A stretch of DNA of 42,572 nucleotides from Microcaldota archaeon (GTDB lineage Archaea > Micrarchaeota > Micrarchaeia > Micrarchaeales > CABMGC01), in NCBI GenBank assembly GCA_028867335.1, contig JAGWGN010000008.1, positions 1 to 42,572 of the forward strand, read 5' to 3'. The position numbers and the translations under genes were made by a program. Of this stretch, positions 16,575-23,854 are shown piece by piece. The notes beneath the pieces were generated by a model. The model was not told where the DNA came from, made no database searches, and saw nothing but the letters and a program-made list of their open reading frames with translations. Numbering within the stretch: position 1 is the first letter of the stretch; the number at the start of each line of letters is the position of its first letter.

Positions 16575-17162
16575 ATGCAGAAAAAATTAGGCAAAGATGA
16601 AAAAATAGAAATGCGCGCACTAGAGATCATGCGCGGAATTAATTTGCCTTACCACAACATTGAACATGTAATAAAAGTTTATGAAAGCGCGAGGAATCTT
16701 TGTAAAAATGAGGGCATTTCCGAAGCAGATACTCGTTTAGTCTTGATAGCCGTATTATTCCACGATACGGGCTTTTTAGTTAGGCCGGATGGTGGGAATC
16801 ATGAAGCGGCAAGTGCCCACATTGCAAATACGTCAATGGATTCCCTTCGCTATATGGATACAGAGATAATCCAGGTAAAAAAACTTATTATGGCAACAAA
16901 GTTTCCGCATAATCCGAAGACGCTTTTAGAGAAAATTGTCTGCGACGCAGATCTGGCAATAGTAGGCAGTGACGGGTTTTGGGAGCAAAATGAAAATTTA
17001 AGAAAAGAACGTGGAATCGAGAACATACATGAATGGATTGAGCAGCAATTAAAATTTATGGAAGAACATACTTACTTTACAAAATCTGCAGACAATGTGT
17101 TTGGTGAGAAAAAACGAAAGCATGTCTTTGAGATGAGGCTGAAGCTTCAAAAAGGTGGTTGA
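16575..17162 (+). CDS. HD-domain phosphohydrolase
   Basis: 195 aa. The metal ligands are in order: LPYHNIEHVIKVY (H), VLFHDTGFLV (HD), later IVCDADLAIVG (D). This is the small HD family that includes nucleotidases and (p)ppGpp-hydrolase relatives. ATG 16575 has AAGGTGG upstream. The stop TGA shares no base with the next ATG but they are adjacent (TGAATG). Substrate unknown; the context suggests a nucleotide. Confidence 0.8.
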   Translation: MQKKLGKDEKIEMRALEIMRGINLPYHNIEHVIKVYESARNLCKNEGISEADTRLVLIAVLFHDTGFLVRPDGGNHEAASAHIANTSMDSLRYMDTEIIQVKKLIMATKFPHNPKTLLEKIVCDADLAIVGSDGFWEQNENLRKERGIENIHEWIEQQLKFMEEHTYFTKSADNVFGEKKRKHVFEMRLKLQKGG

Positions 17163-17507
17163 ATGGAATTCTGTGCAAAATGTGGAACAAAACTTAAGAT
17201 TAAGGTTGCTGGAAAGGACGATGGAAATTTAACTTGCAAGTCGTGCGGGTACAGCGAGGATAAAAAGAAGGAGATGAAAGCAGTTGTTAGGGATCCTGAG
17301 GAACATGTACAAATACATGTAGTAGAGAATGTTAAAGAAGGAAAGGCTATAGTTGAACATGAATGTGGCAGATGTCAGTCAAATGAAGCTTATATCGGAG
17401 AGATTCCCCCAAACAGATTTAACGATGAGCAAACAGTCATTGTTTATACCTGTGTAGACTGTAACAAAACAGAGCGTGTACAAACATCCGGAGGAAATGG
17501 TCTGTGA
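17163..17507 (+). CDS. TFIIS/TFS-like transcript-cleavage factor (two zinc ribbons)
   Basis: 114 aa. The N-terminal ribbon is CAKCGTKL ... CKSCGYSE, as in RPB9/TFS. The C-terminal ribbon is CGRCQSNEAYIGEIPPNRFNDEQTVIVYTCVDC. It keeps the D-E pair at the tip of the hairpin (canonical RSADEP-x-T), the catalytic dipeptide that TFS/TFIIS inserts into the RNA polymerase active site. The basic residues around it differ from the chromosomal consensus. Archaeal elements and hosts carry TFS paralogues that either rescue or inhibit polymerase. It sits at the end of the radical SAM operon. Confidence 0.75.
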   Translation: MEFCAKCGTKLKIKVAGKDDGNLTCKSCGYSEDKKKEMKAVVRDPEEHVQIHVVENVKEGKAIVEHECGRCQSNEAYIGEIPPNRFNDEQTVIVYTCVDCNKTERVQTSGGNGL

Positions 17508-17866
17508 TGGGTAGCTTCTCGTTGTTAAAACAAGATATTGTAGATGCAGAAGATGTTTTTACTGGTTTTGTTTCTTGCCAAAAGATGGTCCTATATTACT
17601 TACAGAAACAAATGCCACAAGCCATTCAGGAAGGCGAGTGTGTAGTATATTCAAAGGTAGCGCGCTTCCCTTGCCCCCATCGCGACAACAATTTGCGCAG
17701 TGAGCCGCTTTTCGATGTTCAGGCTCTCCCAGTAACTTTCGATGATGAGCGGCTTGGCATCTCTGCAACCCTTCAGGAGCTTTTGGTGCACCGGTTCCAG
17801 AATGACCGTCCTTTTGGGCAGGAGGTCATACAGGTTGCCCCTGCACGGGATGGACACTACTCCTAG
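17507..17866 (+). pseudogene. Truncated gene of unknown function at the end of the AT-rich cassette
   Basis: ATG 17507 overlaps the TFS-like stop (TGATG). The first 50 or so codons (MGSFSLLKQDIVDAEDVFTGF...) look coding and share the AT-rich codon use of the operon. After about 17655 the frame continues antisense through the GC-richer ParB-fold gene, which is unlikely to be coding. I read this as a gene cut by a rearrangement near 17650-17660. No domain is recognised. Confidence 0.4.
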
Positions 17867-18244
17867 CTCATGCGCCGCCGCAACCCTATGGTTCCCGTCA
17901 ATCATCACGAAATATATGGCGCTTCCGTCCCTTAGCCTAAAGCCGGTGAGAATCGGAGGCTTCTTCTCAAGGAGATCCATGAATTTGTCCTTCGGCAAGC
18001 TAAGGAGCCTTTCCAGCCTCTCGTTCTCCCATGCCTCGAACCCTATGTCCCCTACATTTACCCTGCGGACCCGGTCTCTGCACTTCAGCTTCGCATTGTA
18101 GGCTACGTTACAGAAGAACCGTCCGAATGCCTTTTGTCGCTGCTCCCCTCCTGCCCCGAGCAGCTCTCGCTTGAGCTCTGCTATTCTTGGGCCGCCCATC
18201 TCCGCCGCCGTGACCTTCTTCACCCTCTTGAAAATGTCCAACAT
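17651..18244 (-). CDS. ParB/sulfiredoxin-fold protein
   Basis: 197 aa from ATG 18244. The ORF-track start at 18415 would add about 57 Arg/Pro/Ala-rich residues from a structured non-coding stretch. The core PPILTGFRLRDGSAIYFVMIDGNHRVAAAHELGV is the ParB-like motif (DGNHRxAAA), which binds nucleotide and, in true ParB, DNA. The end AKPLIIESYWESLNIEKRL may be helical. No ParA partner is visible. It may belong to element maintenance or be a ParB-like nuclease. Confidence 0.7.
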   Translation of the reverse strand: MLDIFKRVKKVTAAEMGGPRIAELKRELLGAGGEQRQKAFGRFFCNVAYNAKLKCRDRVRRVNVGDIGFEAWENERLERLLSLPKDKFMDLLEKKPPILTGFRLRDGSAIYFVMIDGNHRVAAAHELGVVSIPCRGNLYDLLPKRTVILEPVHQKLLKGCRDAKPLIIESYWESLNIEKRLTAQIVVAMGAREARYL

Positions 18245-18331
18245 ACGCACTAATGCTGTGCTTTTCTGATTCAAAACCTTTGCTGGCGAGCGCCGCCATG
18301 GCGAGCCCGAAGGGCGAGGACGCGGCGCGAG

Positions 18332-18347
18332 ATATGCAATTGCATAT
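18332..18347. repeat. 16-nt perfect palindrome
   Basis: ATATGCAATTGCATAT is its own reverse complement and is flanked by GC-rich arms that can pair. Possible protein-binding site or hairpin loop. Confidence 0.6.
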
Positions 18348-18438
18348 TGGAACGCGGGACGAGCCGCGCTAAAGCGCATCGAACGAAGAGAGATGCGCGG
18401 GCCGCGGCGAGGCAATAGAGTTCTGGATCATCTTTTAC

Positions 18439-18467
18439 TTAAGCCTAAGGCAAAGCTTAGGCTAAGC
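18439..18467. terminator. Possible hairpin terminator
   Basis: AGCCTAAG-GCAAAG-CTTAGGCT forms an 8-bp stem, extendable with one bulge, and is followed on the plus strand by AAGCTTTT. No plus-strand gene clearly ends here, so the role is uncertain. Confidence 0.3.
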
Positions 18468-18872
18468 TTTTGGTGGATATGTTGGTGGAGGGGGCGGTCA
18501 AGCCGTTGATGTGGGCTAAGCGGGTGGCTAAATTGGTGGTGAAGGCTGCGGTGCTTATGGAGGCTGTGATCTGTCCAAGGCCATAGTCAGTAACGACTAT
18601 GCGCTCGCCTCGCCCTCCTAGGCTAGGGCTCGGCTCGCGGCTTGGCCAGAATATCTGCAAGTCCATTATTGCAGGAAGAGTGTCTTATCGTCTGGGCACA
18701 TTCTCTCCTTAGAATGCAAATCTCCTCATCGGTCGGGAAGAGTTTCAGGGAGAGTTATGGCTGAAGAATAGAGTTTTAGTTCTTAATCGCCTATATAGGA
18801 AACGCGGGATATGCAGGTCAACATTTGGGCACAATTACCCTCGAAACTACATGAGTCTCTAGGCGTCGTGTC

Positions 18873-18884
18873 CCTTACCTCCAT
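18873..18884 (+). repeat. Second copy of the tRNA-Val 3'-end repeat (putative att)
   Basis: CCTTACCTCCAT is identical to 9030-9041 in the tRNA-Val 3' end, in direct orientation about 9.8 kb away. It lies 4 nt from the end of the YjzC-like gene. It may mark the far end of the integrated element. Confidence 0.45.
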
Positions 18885-18887
18885 TTC

Positions 18888-19145
18888 TCAATCTCTCTTG
18901 TCGTATGGTGAAAGGGTGACAAGCTGCCATTTCACCTTGTGCTCACAGCATATTAGGCCCGGAACCTTCGTTCCTGCGGCGAGGAAAAGCCCGCTGGTGG
19001 CCTTTTCCACCACAGAGCAGCCCTTATCCTCGTCTTTATTCGAGTGGGCGACATAAACGTAATCCCCGGAGGTTGTGACTTTTTGCCCCGACTCTATTAT
19101 CTCACCAAGTTTTGTCTTGGTCTGATTGTTCTTGTTCCTAAACAT
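18888..19145 (-). CDS. YjzC-like small protein
   Basis: 85 aa. The pattern ESGQKVTTSGDYVYVAH ... LFLAAGTKVPG ... HKVKWQLV resembles the bacterial YjzC family (G-x-K-x-P-x-S-G-x-Y, then a second L-x-x-G-x-x-x-P and a final W). Function of the family is unknown. It is the last gene of a minus-strand group with the kinase-like gene, HD and Pif1, 18 nt after the kinase stop. The resemblance is by eye only. Confidence 0.5.
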   Translation of the reverse strand: MFRNKNNQTKTKLGEIIESGQKVTTSGDYVYVAHSNKDEDKGCSVVEKATSGLFLAAGTKVPGLICCEHKVKWQLVTLSPYDKRD

Positions 19146-19163
19146 AATCCCATCTCTTAAGCG

Positions 19164-19742
19164 TCAGATTACTTTGGTTGCCGGCTTCTTTGAAGGCTCT
19201 AGATTGAAGTGGCTGCGTATGAGCTTTGCCGCCTCGTTGGGGCTTAGCTGACTGTTCTCTATTGTGAAGCTGCCATCTATTGGCGCGACCTTTGGCAGAT
19301 CGTAGCTCCTGAGGAACTCCTTTAGTTGATCGGCATCCCGAATCTTGCCAAAGTCCTGCCTTGATTTTCCGTCGACCCGCTCTATAAGAACCTCCCTTGG
19401 TGCGTAAAGGTAGACAAAGCAGACCTTTCCCCCGTTCTGCTCTATCCTAAACCTCAGATTGTCGGCGGTCTGCTGGTGGCTCCCCTTTATCCATGCCGAG
19501 GTAAATATCGTGCTTATCTGCTCCCTTGCCGCATTCTCGAGCAGCTCAATTCTGTACTTGTTTACAAGCCTGTTGAATGTCGGGGTGCCGAACTCGAAGA
19601 TAGTCTTGACAAAGTCGACCGAGACATGGTTATGGAAGAGCTTGTAGTTTGTCATCGTGGCAAGCTCCATCGCGACTGAGAGCTTTCCCACTGCCGGGGG
19701 TCCGTAGATGACCACAAGCTTCATCGGATTTGCAGTGCTCAT
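19164..19742 (-). CDS. P-loop kinase-like protein (shikimate kinase-like fold)
   Basis: 192 aa. KLVVIYGPPAVGKLSVAMELA is a Walker A of the GPPAVGK-[LM]-[ST] type, with Leu after the Lys, followed by KLFHNHVSVDFV, found in a family of uncharacterised small kinases. VCFVYLYAPREVLIERV resembles an adenylate-kinase-like strand and LID. I place the start at ATG 19742, which overlaps the HD gene stop as ATGA; the track start at 19889 lies inside that gene. Substrate unknown. Confidence 0.65.
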   Translation of the reverse strand: MSTANPMKLVVIYGPPAVGKLSVAMELATMTNYKLFHNHVSVDFVKTIFEFGTPTFNRLVNKYRIELLENAAREQISTIFTSAWIKGSHQQTADNLRFRIEQNGGKVCFVYLYAPREVLIERVDGKSRQDFGKIRDADQLKEFLRSYDLPKVAPIDGSFTIENSQLSPNEAAKLIRSHFNLEPSKKPATKVI

Positions 19743-20374
19743 AGACTTCTCAGCGCCCTCTTCAAGTTTTCCCTTGCCCTCGCCTCGTAGAAGAGTGCGA
19801 AGAATTCTGTTGAATAGATTGACTGCCTCTCCAAAAATCCTTTTAGCACATTCGAGCGGCCTTTCTTGTAGTCCGCAGCCGGAACCCACGAATACTCCTT
19901 TCTCACATTCTTCTCGTATCTGTCGAAGATAACTTTCGGCTGCGCGAGTATGGAGAGGTCAATGTCAACCATGTATCTTGTGTCCCAATCGTAGATCGGG
20001 TTACCTGTGTGTTTTGTGGCAAGAATCATCCGTTCTACGCTTCGTATAAACTTCTCGCCTTGCCCCAAACCCTGTGCGAGCGACGTGGCCCATTCGGCGC
20101 TTTTCTCCTCGTTGTCCTTCCTCTTTGAGTCGTAGATTGCATCGTGGAAGTAGAGAGCGAATTCAATTGCCTTCTTGTCGTTTACCAGGTGCCCGACCTT
20201 GTCTAGTTCATTTAGGCATGAGGCTATGTGGTCAAGATTGTGGTAAGGCCTTGAGGAGTATGAGTGCGAAAGCGAAGAATAATGCGGAGCGTGGCCGTTA
20301 TCTGCTCCGCCAAGCCCCTTCCAGAGTGTCGCAAATCTGCTCTCCAAAGCATCCGCACTTAGAGTCTTCTCCAT
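19739..20374 (-). CDS. HD-superfamily phosphohydrolase (COG4339-like)
   Basis: 211 aa. RPYHNLDHI, ALYFHDAIYD and MVDIDLSILAQP supply the HD metal ligands. The C-terminal VRKEYSWVPAADYKKGRSNVLKGFLERQSIYSTEFF is typical of the family of predicted metal-dependent HD phosphohydrolases. CTTAAATAAA at 20401-20410 (minus) is about 26 nt before a start at 20379, so the transcript is nearly leaderless. The stop overlaps the kinase-like gene, so the pair is translationally coupled. Confidence 0.83.
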   Translation of the reverse strand: MEKTLSADALESRFATLWKGLGGADNGHAPHYSSLSHSYSSRPYHNLDHIASCLNELDKVGHLVNDKKAIEFALYFHDAIYDSKRKDNEEKSAEWATSLAQGLGQGEKFIRSVERMILATKHTGNPIYDWDTRYMVDIDLSILAQPKVIFDRYEKNVRKEYSWVPAADYKKGRSNVLKGFLERQSIYSTEFFALFYEARARENLKRALRSL

Positions 20375-20440
20375 GTTCTCGGTATAAGTAGAAATTTCCC
20401 TTTATTTAAGTATATTGTGTTGCTTTGTTTTCTTGATCTT

Positions 20441-21781
20441 TCACTCGAACTTGATGCCCCTTAAAAAGTTGATTATCCTCTGGTCCATCATGATGTGGCG
20501 CTTCTCTATCTTCTTTGTGAGGACTATCCCCTCAAGGGAGGTGCACCTGCTCAGCGCCACGTAGAGCTGGCCGTAGGCGAATGTCCCGCTGCCTACATCG
20601 ATTATCACGTGCCTAAACGTCTTTCCCTGGCTCTTGTGGATAGTTATCGCCCATGCAAGCATTATTGGGTACTGAACAAAGCTGCCCGCAACCTTTGAGT
20701 TGAGCTTGAGGGAGGTCTTGTCGTATGAGGACTTGAACATCTCCCACTTGTGCGGATTCACCTCTACGATCGGACCGTCCGCGAGCTCGACGAGCACCTC
20801 ATCGCGCATTGTTATCCCAGGGGTTATCGCGGTTATCGTGCCGACGCTTCCGTTCACCCACAGGTCGTTCTTGTCATTGTTTAGCATCATCACCTGCGCG
20901 CCAACCTTTATTGCAAGGTTCTCCTCTGCCGGGAAGCTCTTCTTCTCGAAATCCCCATCGTACTTTGCGGCGTAGGTGTACTCCCTCCCTGGAAGCCTCT
21001 TCATCTGCGCGCTGTTAATCTCCTCGGCAAGCTTGTTTGTCGTCGTGAGGGAGATGTACTTGTCAGAGACATTTGGTGAGAAGAACGGGTTGAAGCGGCT
21101 GTTAATCTCCTCGAGGTCCTCCTCGGTTGCGGTGTTGTTTCTGATTGCGTTGAGCAGGCCTATGAAGTGCTCGTCTGTGTGGCGGTAGTTCTTCTTTAGC
21201 TCTATGTATGTTATCGGAAGCTTCTCGAATGAATGGGCATCGAAGAAGTACTCGCTCTTGTAGTTCGCTCGAAACATCTCAAACTCTTCGGATGCGACCA
21301 CCGGCGGGAGCTGGTAGAGATCACCTATGAATATCATCTGCACTCCTCCGAAAGGAAGTGAGCGGTCCTTGCCGTTTAGCCTCATAAACGAGTCTATGCA
21401 GTCAAGCAGGTCGGCGCGGACCATGGAGATCTCATCTATCAGTATCGCGTCGAGCTTTCTGTAGGCCGCCCTGAGGTTGGGGTAGAGGATCTTTGTCGTG
21501 TCAGGGGTGATTCCTGGCTTGAAGTGGAAAAAGGAGTGTATGGTCTGCCCCTTCACGTTCAATGCGGCGACGCCCGTGGGGGCCAAAACGACCACGTTCT
21601 TCTTTGTGTTGCTTTTGAAGTGGTCGATCAGCGTTGACTTGCCCGTACCTGCCCTTCCTGTTATGAAGACGTTCTTTGCCGTCTCGTTCATCAGCGAGAG
21701 TGCCCGCTTGAAGTCGCCGTTCAGCTCGATGTGCAAGCTCTCCTCCTTCCTACTGCTCAGGTTTGCTTGCTCTGGTGCCAT
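20441..21781 (-). CDS. Pif1-like helicase
   Basis: 446 aa superfamily 1B helicase. Walker A NVFITGRAGTGKSTLIDHF, then VVVLAPTGVAALNVKGQTIHSFF (motif Ia), DAILIDEISMV (motif II), GVQMIFIGDLYQLPPV (motif III), and near the end IMLAWAITIHKSQGKTF and YVALSRCTSLEGIVL (motifs V-VI). It matches the compact Pif1 family that unwinds forked DNA and G-quadruplexes. The TATA at 21803-21812 puts the transcript start next to ATG 21781. Confidence 0.9.
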   Translation of the reverse strand: MAPEQANLSSRKEESLHIELNGDFKRALSLMNETAKNVFITGRAGTGKSTLIDHFKSNTKKNVVVLAPTGVAALNVKGQTIHSFFHFKPGITPDTTKILYPNLRAAYRKLDAILIDEISMVRADLLDCIDSFMRLNGKDRSLPFGGVQMIFIGDLYQLPPVVASEEFEMFRANYKSEYFFDAHSFEKLPITYIELKKNYRHTDEHFIGLLNAIRNNTATEEDLEEINSRFNPFFSPNVSDKYISLTTTNKLAEEINSAQMKRLPGREYTYAAKYDGDFEKKSFPAEENLAIKVGAQVMMLNNDKNDLWVNGSVGTITAITPGITMRDEVLVELADGPIVEVNPHKWEMFKSSYDKTSLKLNSKVAGSFVQYPIMLAWAITIHKSQGKTFRHVIIDVGSGTFAYGQLYVALSRCTSLEGIVLTKKIEKRHIMMDQRIINFLRGIKFE

Positions 21782-21802
21782 GAGTAGAATTTGCCAGAAA
21801 CG

Positions 21803-21812
21803 TAATATATAT
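21803..21812 (-). promoter_or_regulatory. TATA element of the Pif1 gene
   Basis: TAATATATAT (plus-strand reading) is centred about 26 nt upstream of ATG 21781 on the minus strand, giving a leaderless message. Confidence 0.5.
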
Positions 21813-21873
21813 CTGATTGGTAAGCGGCCGATATGCTCAATTAAAGTATCTTTGTTTTCTTATTTTTACGGAT

Positions 21874-22677
21874 ATGATGGACCCGATAACGATGCTCGGA
21901 GTTATTGCTTTGGGGCTTGCGGTAGGCGCCATTGTGGGCATGACGAGCGTGGGCTCTGGGGCGCTTATGACTCCGATACTTTTGCTTGACTTTGGGGGAG
22001 TTATAGGCAGAGCGTTTGTTGTTGGGACCGCAACCACCCAGGGGACAATAATCAAGTTCATTGCGAGCGCCAGAAACTATTTTCGAAAGGGCCTTCGCGG
22101 AGAGTACGCTTTCATGATTGCAGTAACCGGAGTTCCGCTTGCGATCTTCGGCGCGTTCTTCAGCAAGTCCTTCATCACCTGGAACCTGTTCCAGCCCCTT
22201 CTTTCCGTGGTGCTCTTGCTGGTTGGAGTCCTGATAATTGTGCAGCTTAGGACAAACAGGATGAACCATACTGAAAACCCTAAGGTCAGCGGAAGGCTTC
22301 GGGCAAAGGGGATGCTGGTCGGCCTTGTTGTGGGGCTTATTGCAGGGCTCACGGGCATTTCCACAGGCTCGCTGCTTGTCTCTGCGCTCATAATACTGCT
22401 AAAATTCCCAAACCGCACTGCGGTGAACATAGCGATATTTGAGGGAGGGCTGATACTTCTTGCTGCGACCTTTGCACAGATCTACCTTGGCAACGTCGAC
22501 TTCCCGATCACCGGGCTGCTGGTTGTGGGGGGAATACCCGGGATTTTGATAGGCAGCCACTTCAAGGACAGGATAAACCAGAGGCTGCTTGGATACGGAA
22601 TCGCAGGAGTCATAATCATAGAATCCGCAAGGACGCTCTCAAGCTTCCTTTTCGGAAAGAGCTTCTTTGTCCTCTAG
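21874..22677 (+). CDS. TauE/SafE (DUF81) family membrane exporter
   Basis: 267 aa from ATG 21874 with about eight hydrophobic segments. The two-fold repeat is clear: VGAIVGMTSVGSGALMTPIL in the first half and VGLIAGLTGISTGSLLVSALI in the second, the G-x-G-x-G-rich motifs of this family. Members export sulfite, sulfoacetate or related anions; the substrate here is unknown. The track start 21817 is within the promoter region. The stop TAG and the stop of the convergent SDR gene share the palindrome CTAG. Confidence 0.85.
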   Translation: MMDPITMLGVIALGLAVGAIVGMTSVGSGALMTPILLLDFGGVIGRAFVVGTATTQGTIIKFIASARNYFRKGLRGEYAFMIAVTGVPLAIFGAFFSKSFITWNLFQPLLSVVLLLVGVLIIVQLRTNRMNHTENPKVSGRLRAKGMLVGLVVGLIAGLTGISTGSLLVSALIILLKFPNRTAVNIAIFEGGLILLAATFAQIYLGNVDFPITGLLVVGGIPGILIGSHFKDRINQRLLGYGIAGVIIIESARTLSSFLFGKSFFVL

Positions 22678-23402
22678 GACTTGAGCCTTGCACCGCCGTC
22701 AACAGGTATGACTGCGCCGTTTACCCACTGGGCCTCATCGGTCATAAGCCAGACGATGACCTTTGCGAATGCGTCGGGAGGGGCGCTTGCGTCCCCGAGC
22801 TTCCTTGCGCTCTTGAACTCTGTGTCCGGCCTGAACTCCCCATCGATTGCAAGGGGGGCGATCCCATTCACCCTTATTCCTCTCTCCATCAGCTGGTTTG
22901 CAAGCAGCTCGACCTCCTTTGCGGTGCCTATCTTTCCCAGAGTGTATGAGAGCGGGCCGTGCGCCTTGTGCATCGCCATGCTGGATGAGATCAGGACTAT
23001 CGAGGAACCTTTTTTGAGGCTCCGCAGGGCTGCATTCACGACGTAGAGGGGTATCTTTATGTGGTTTAGGGTCATCGACTCAAGGGCCTCGAGGCCCTCG
23101 ATCCTGTCCGCTACGAATCCGCCGACCAAAACCGCCAAATCGTCTATGCCCTTCATGGAATCGGCAGCGGATACGACAAGCTTCTTTGCGCCCTCCGGGG
23201 TTGATGCGTCTCCCTTCACCTTGTAGAGCCTCTTGGAATTTGACAGGATTTGTGAGATCTCGTCAAGCAGCTTCTGGTCCCTTGCAGAGATTGCCACAGA
23301 CGCCCCTTCGGACAGAAGATAGCTTGCCGTTGCGGCGCCGAGCCCCTTGCTCACGCCAACTAGCAGAACCTTCCTTCCCTCAAGCCTGCCTTTGTCTGGC
23401 AT
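22674..23402 (-). CDS. Short-chain dehydrogenase/reductase (SDR)
   Basis: 242 aa Rossmann oxidoreductase. The cofactor motif is LLVGVSKGLGAATASYLL (G-x3-G-x-G), the catalytic residues are in IVLISSS and SYTLGKIGTAKEV (Y-x3-K), and the end is VNGAVIPVDGGARL as in classical SDRs. Lys/Arg near the second strand (SARDQK) hints at NADP(H). The stop of the upstream membrane-protein gene directly abuts this ATG, so the two are co-transcribed. Confidence 0.9.
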   Translation of the reverse strand: MPDKGRLEGRKVLLVGVSKGLGAATASYLLSEGASVAISARDQKLLDEISQILSNSKRLYKVKGDASTPEGAKKLVVSAADSMKGIDDLAVLVGGFVADRIEGLEALESMTLNHIKIPLYVVNAALRSLKKGSSIVLISSSMAMHKAHGPLSYTLGKIGTAKEVELLANQLMERGIRVNGIAPLAIDGEFRPDTEFKSARKLGDASAPPDAFAKVIVWLMTDEAQWVNGAVIPVDGGARLKS

Positions 23403-23795
23403 CTACACGAACCTGTTTGCAATCGCAAGGATTATGAGTATCAGTGTCGGTATCTCGTTTCCAAAGTCTGCGGGATCGCTCATCTCTATGAATATCGCAG
23501 CGATCTGGATCAGAAGAGCCGCGACAAACAGCACGGTTATCACATTGTGCTGCATTATTAGCTCCTTGAGGCTCACCTTCTTGCGCGAGACGGCAATGAC
23601 AAGCAACACGATTACTGAGAGCCAGAAGATCGCCACATCGTCAAATGCGTGGGAGAGGATATCGCTCTCCTCGCCTATCAGGCTGCCAAGGACAAGCATC
23701 GCAAACAGCGCGGCGAAGATGAAGACCCTCCTCTTTGAGAGCTCCTTTACGACCTGTTTTGATTGCGACGCATTGGGCTTCTTTTTTGTGGCCAT
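23403..23795 (-). CDS. Small membrane protein of unknown function
   Basis: 130 aa. A basic N-terminus (about 22 residues) is followed by three or four hydrophobic segments (about 23-42, 52-69, 84-104 and 113-128), with an acidic loop EESDILSHAFDD between the first two. No family recognised. It is the first gene of the SDR operon and shares a TATA box with the divergent fumarase gene. Confidence 0.7.
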   Translation of the reverse strand: MATKKKPNASQSKQVVKELSKRRVFIFAALFAMLVLGSLIGEESDILSHAFDDVAIFWLSVIVLLVIAVSRKKVSLKELIMQHNVITVLFVAALLIQIAAIFIEMSDPADFGNEIPTLILIILAIANRFV

Positions 23796-23821
23796 CCTAT
23801 CGGTTCAAGTGCGCATCCAAG

Positions 23822-23830
23822 ATTTAAATT
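23822..23830. promoter_or_regulatory. Shared palindromic TATA element between fumarase and membrane-protein genes
   Basis: ATTTAAATT carries TTTAAA centred at 23825.5. ATG 23855 (plus) is 29.5 nt away and ATG 23795 (minus) is 30.5 nt away. Both transcripts would be nearly leaderless from a single TATA site. Confidence 0.55.
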
Positions 23831-23854
23831 CTTTGCTGTGGCATACCTGATTGT

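Larger units (their letters stand above)
9030..18884. mobile_element. Probable integrated element next to tRNA-Val
   Basis: The proposed limits are the two copies of CCTTACCTCCAT. Inside lie an integrase directly after the tRNA gene, a Cas4-like nuclease, a truncated HerA/VirB4-type ATPase, Lrp-type regulators, several mini-proteins, an AT-richer cargo cassette, a ParB-fold gene and a structured non-coding stretch. The flanks are ordinary chromosomal genes. The layout fits an integrative plasmid or virus that is decaying. The boundaries are inferred from a 12-bp repeat only. Confidence 0.5.
18245..18887. other. 643-nt region without clear genes, GC-rich and rich in hairpins in its first part
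   Basis: From 18286 to about 18421 the sequence is much more GC-rich than its neighbours. It contains the 16-nt palindrome ATATGCAATTGCATAT (18332-18347) inside a CGCGGC/GCCGCG pair, a GCGCATC/GATGCGC hairpin near 18375-18399 and short GCCC-GAA-GGGC and CGCCATGGCG repeats. At 18439-18467 an AGCCTAAG/CTTAGGCT hairpin is followed by TTTT. The rest, to the repeat at 18873, has only short unconvincing ORFs (18457..18666 minus and a short plus-strand one). Could be a structured RNA, an origin or degenerate element DNA. Confidence 0.5.

Noticed and set aside
18245-18415. N-terminal extension of the ParB-fold ORF to 18415
   Set aside because: The extra residues are Arg/Pro/Ala-rich and come from hairpin-dense GC-rich DNA; ATG 18244 starts the normal-looking protein.
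18457-18666. 69-aa minus ORF and a short plus ORF (about 18480-18590)
   Set aside because: No ribosome binding site, promoter or recognisable motif; both are low-complexity translations.
18820-18890. Second tRNA or tRNA fragment near the repeat at 18873
   Set aside because: Apart from the last 12 bases no T-arm, anticodon arm or acceptor 5' strand could be folded.
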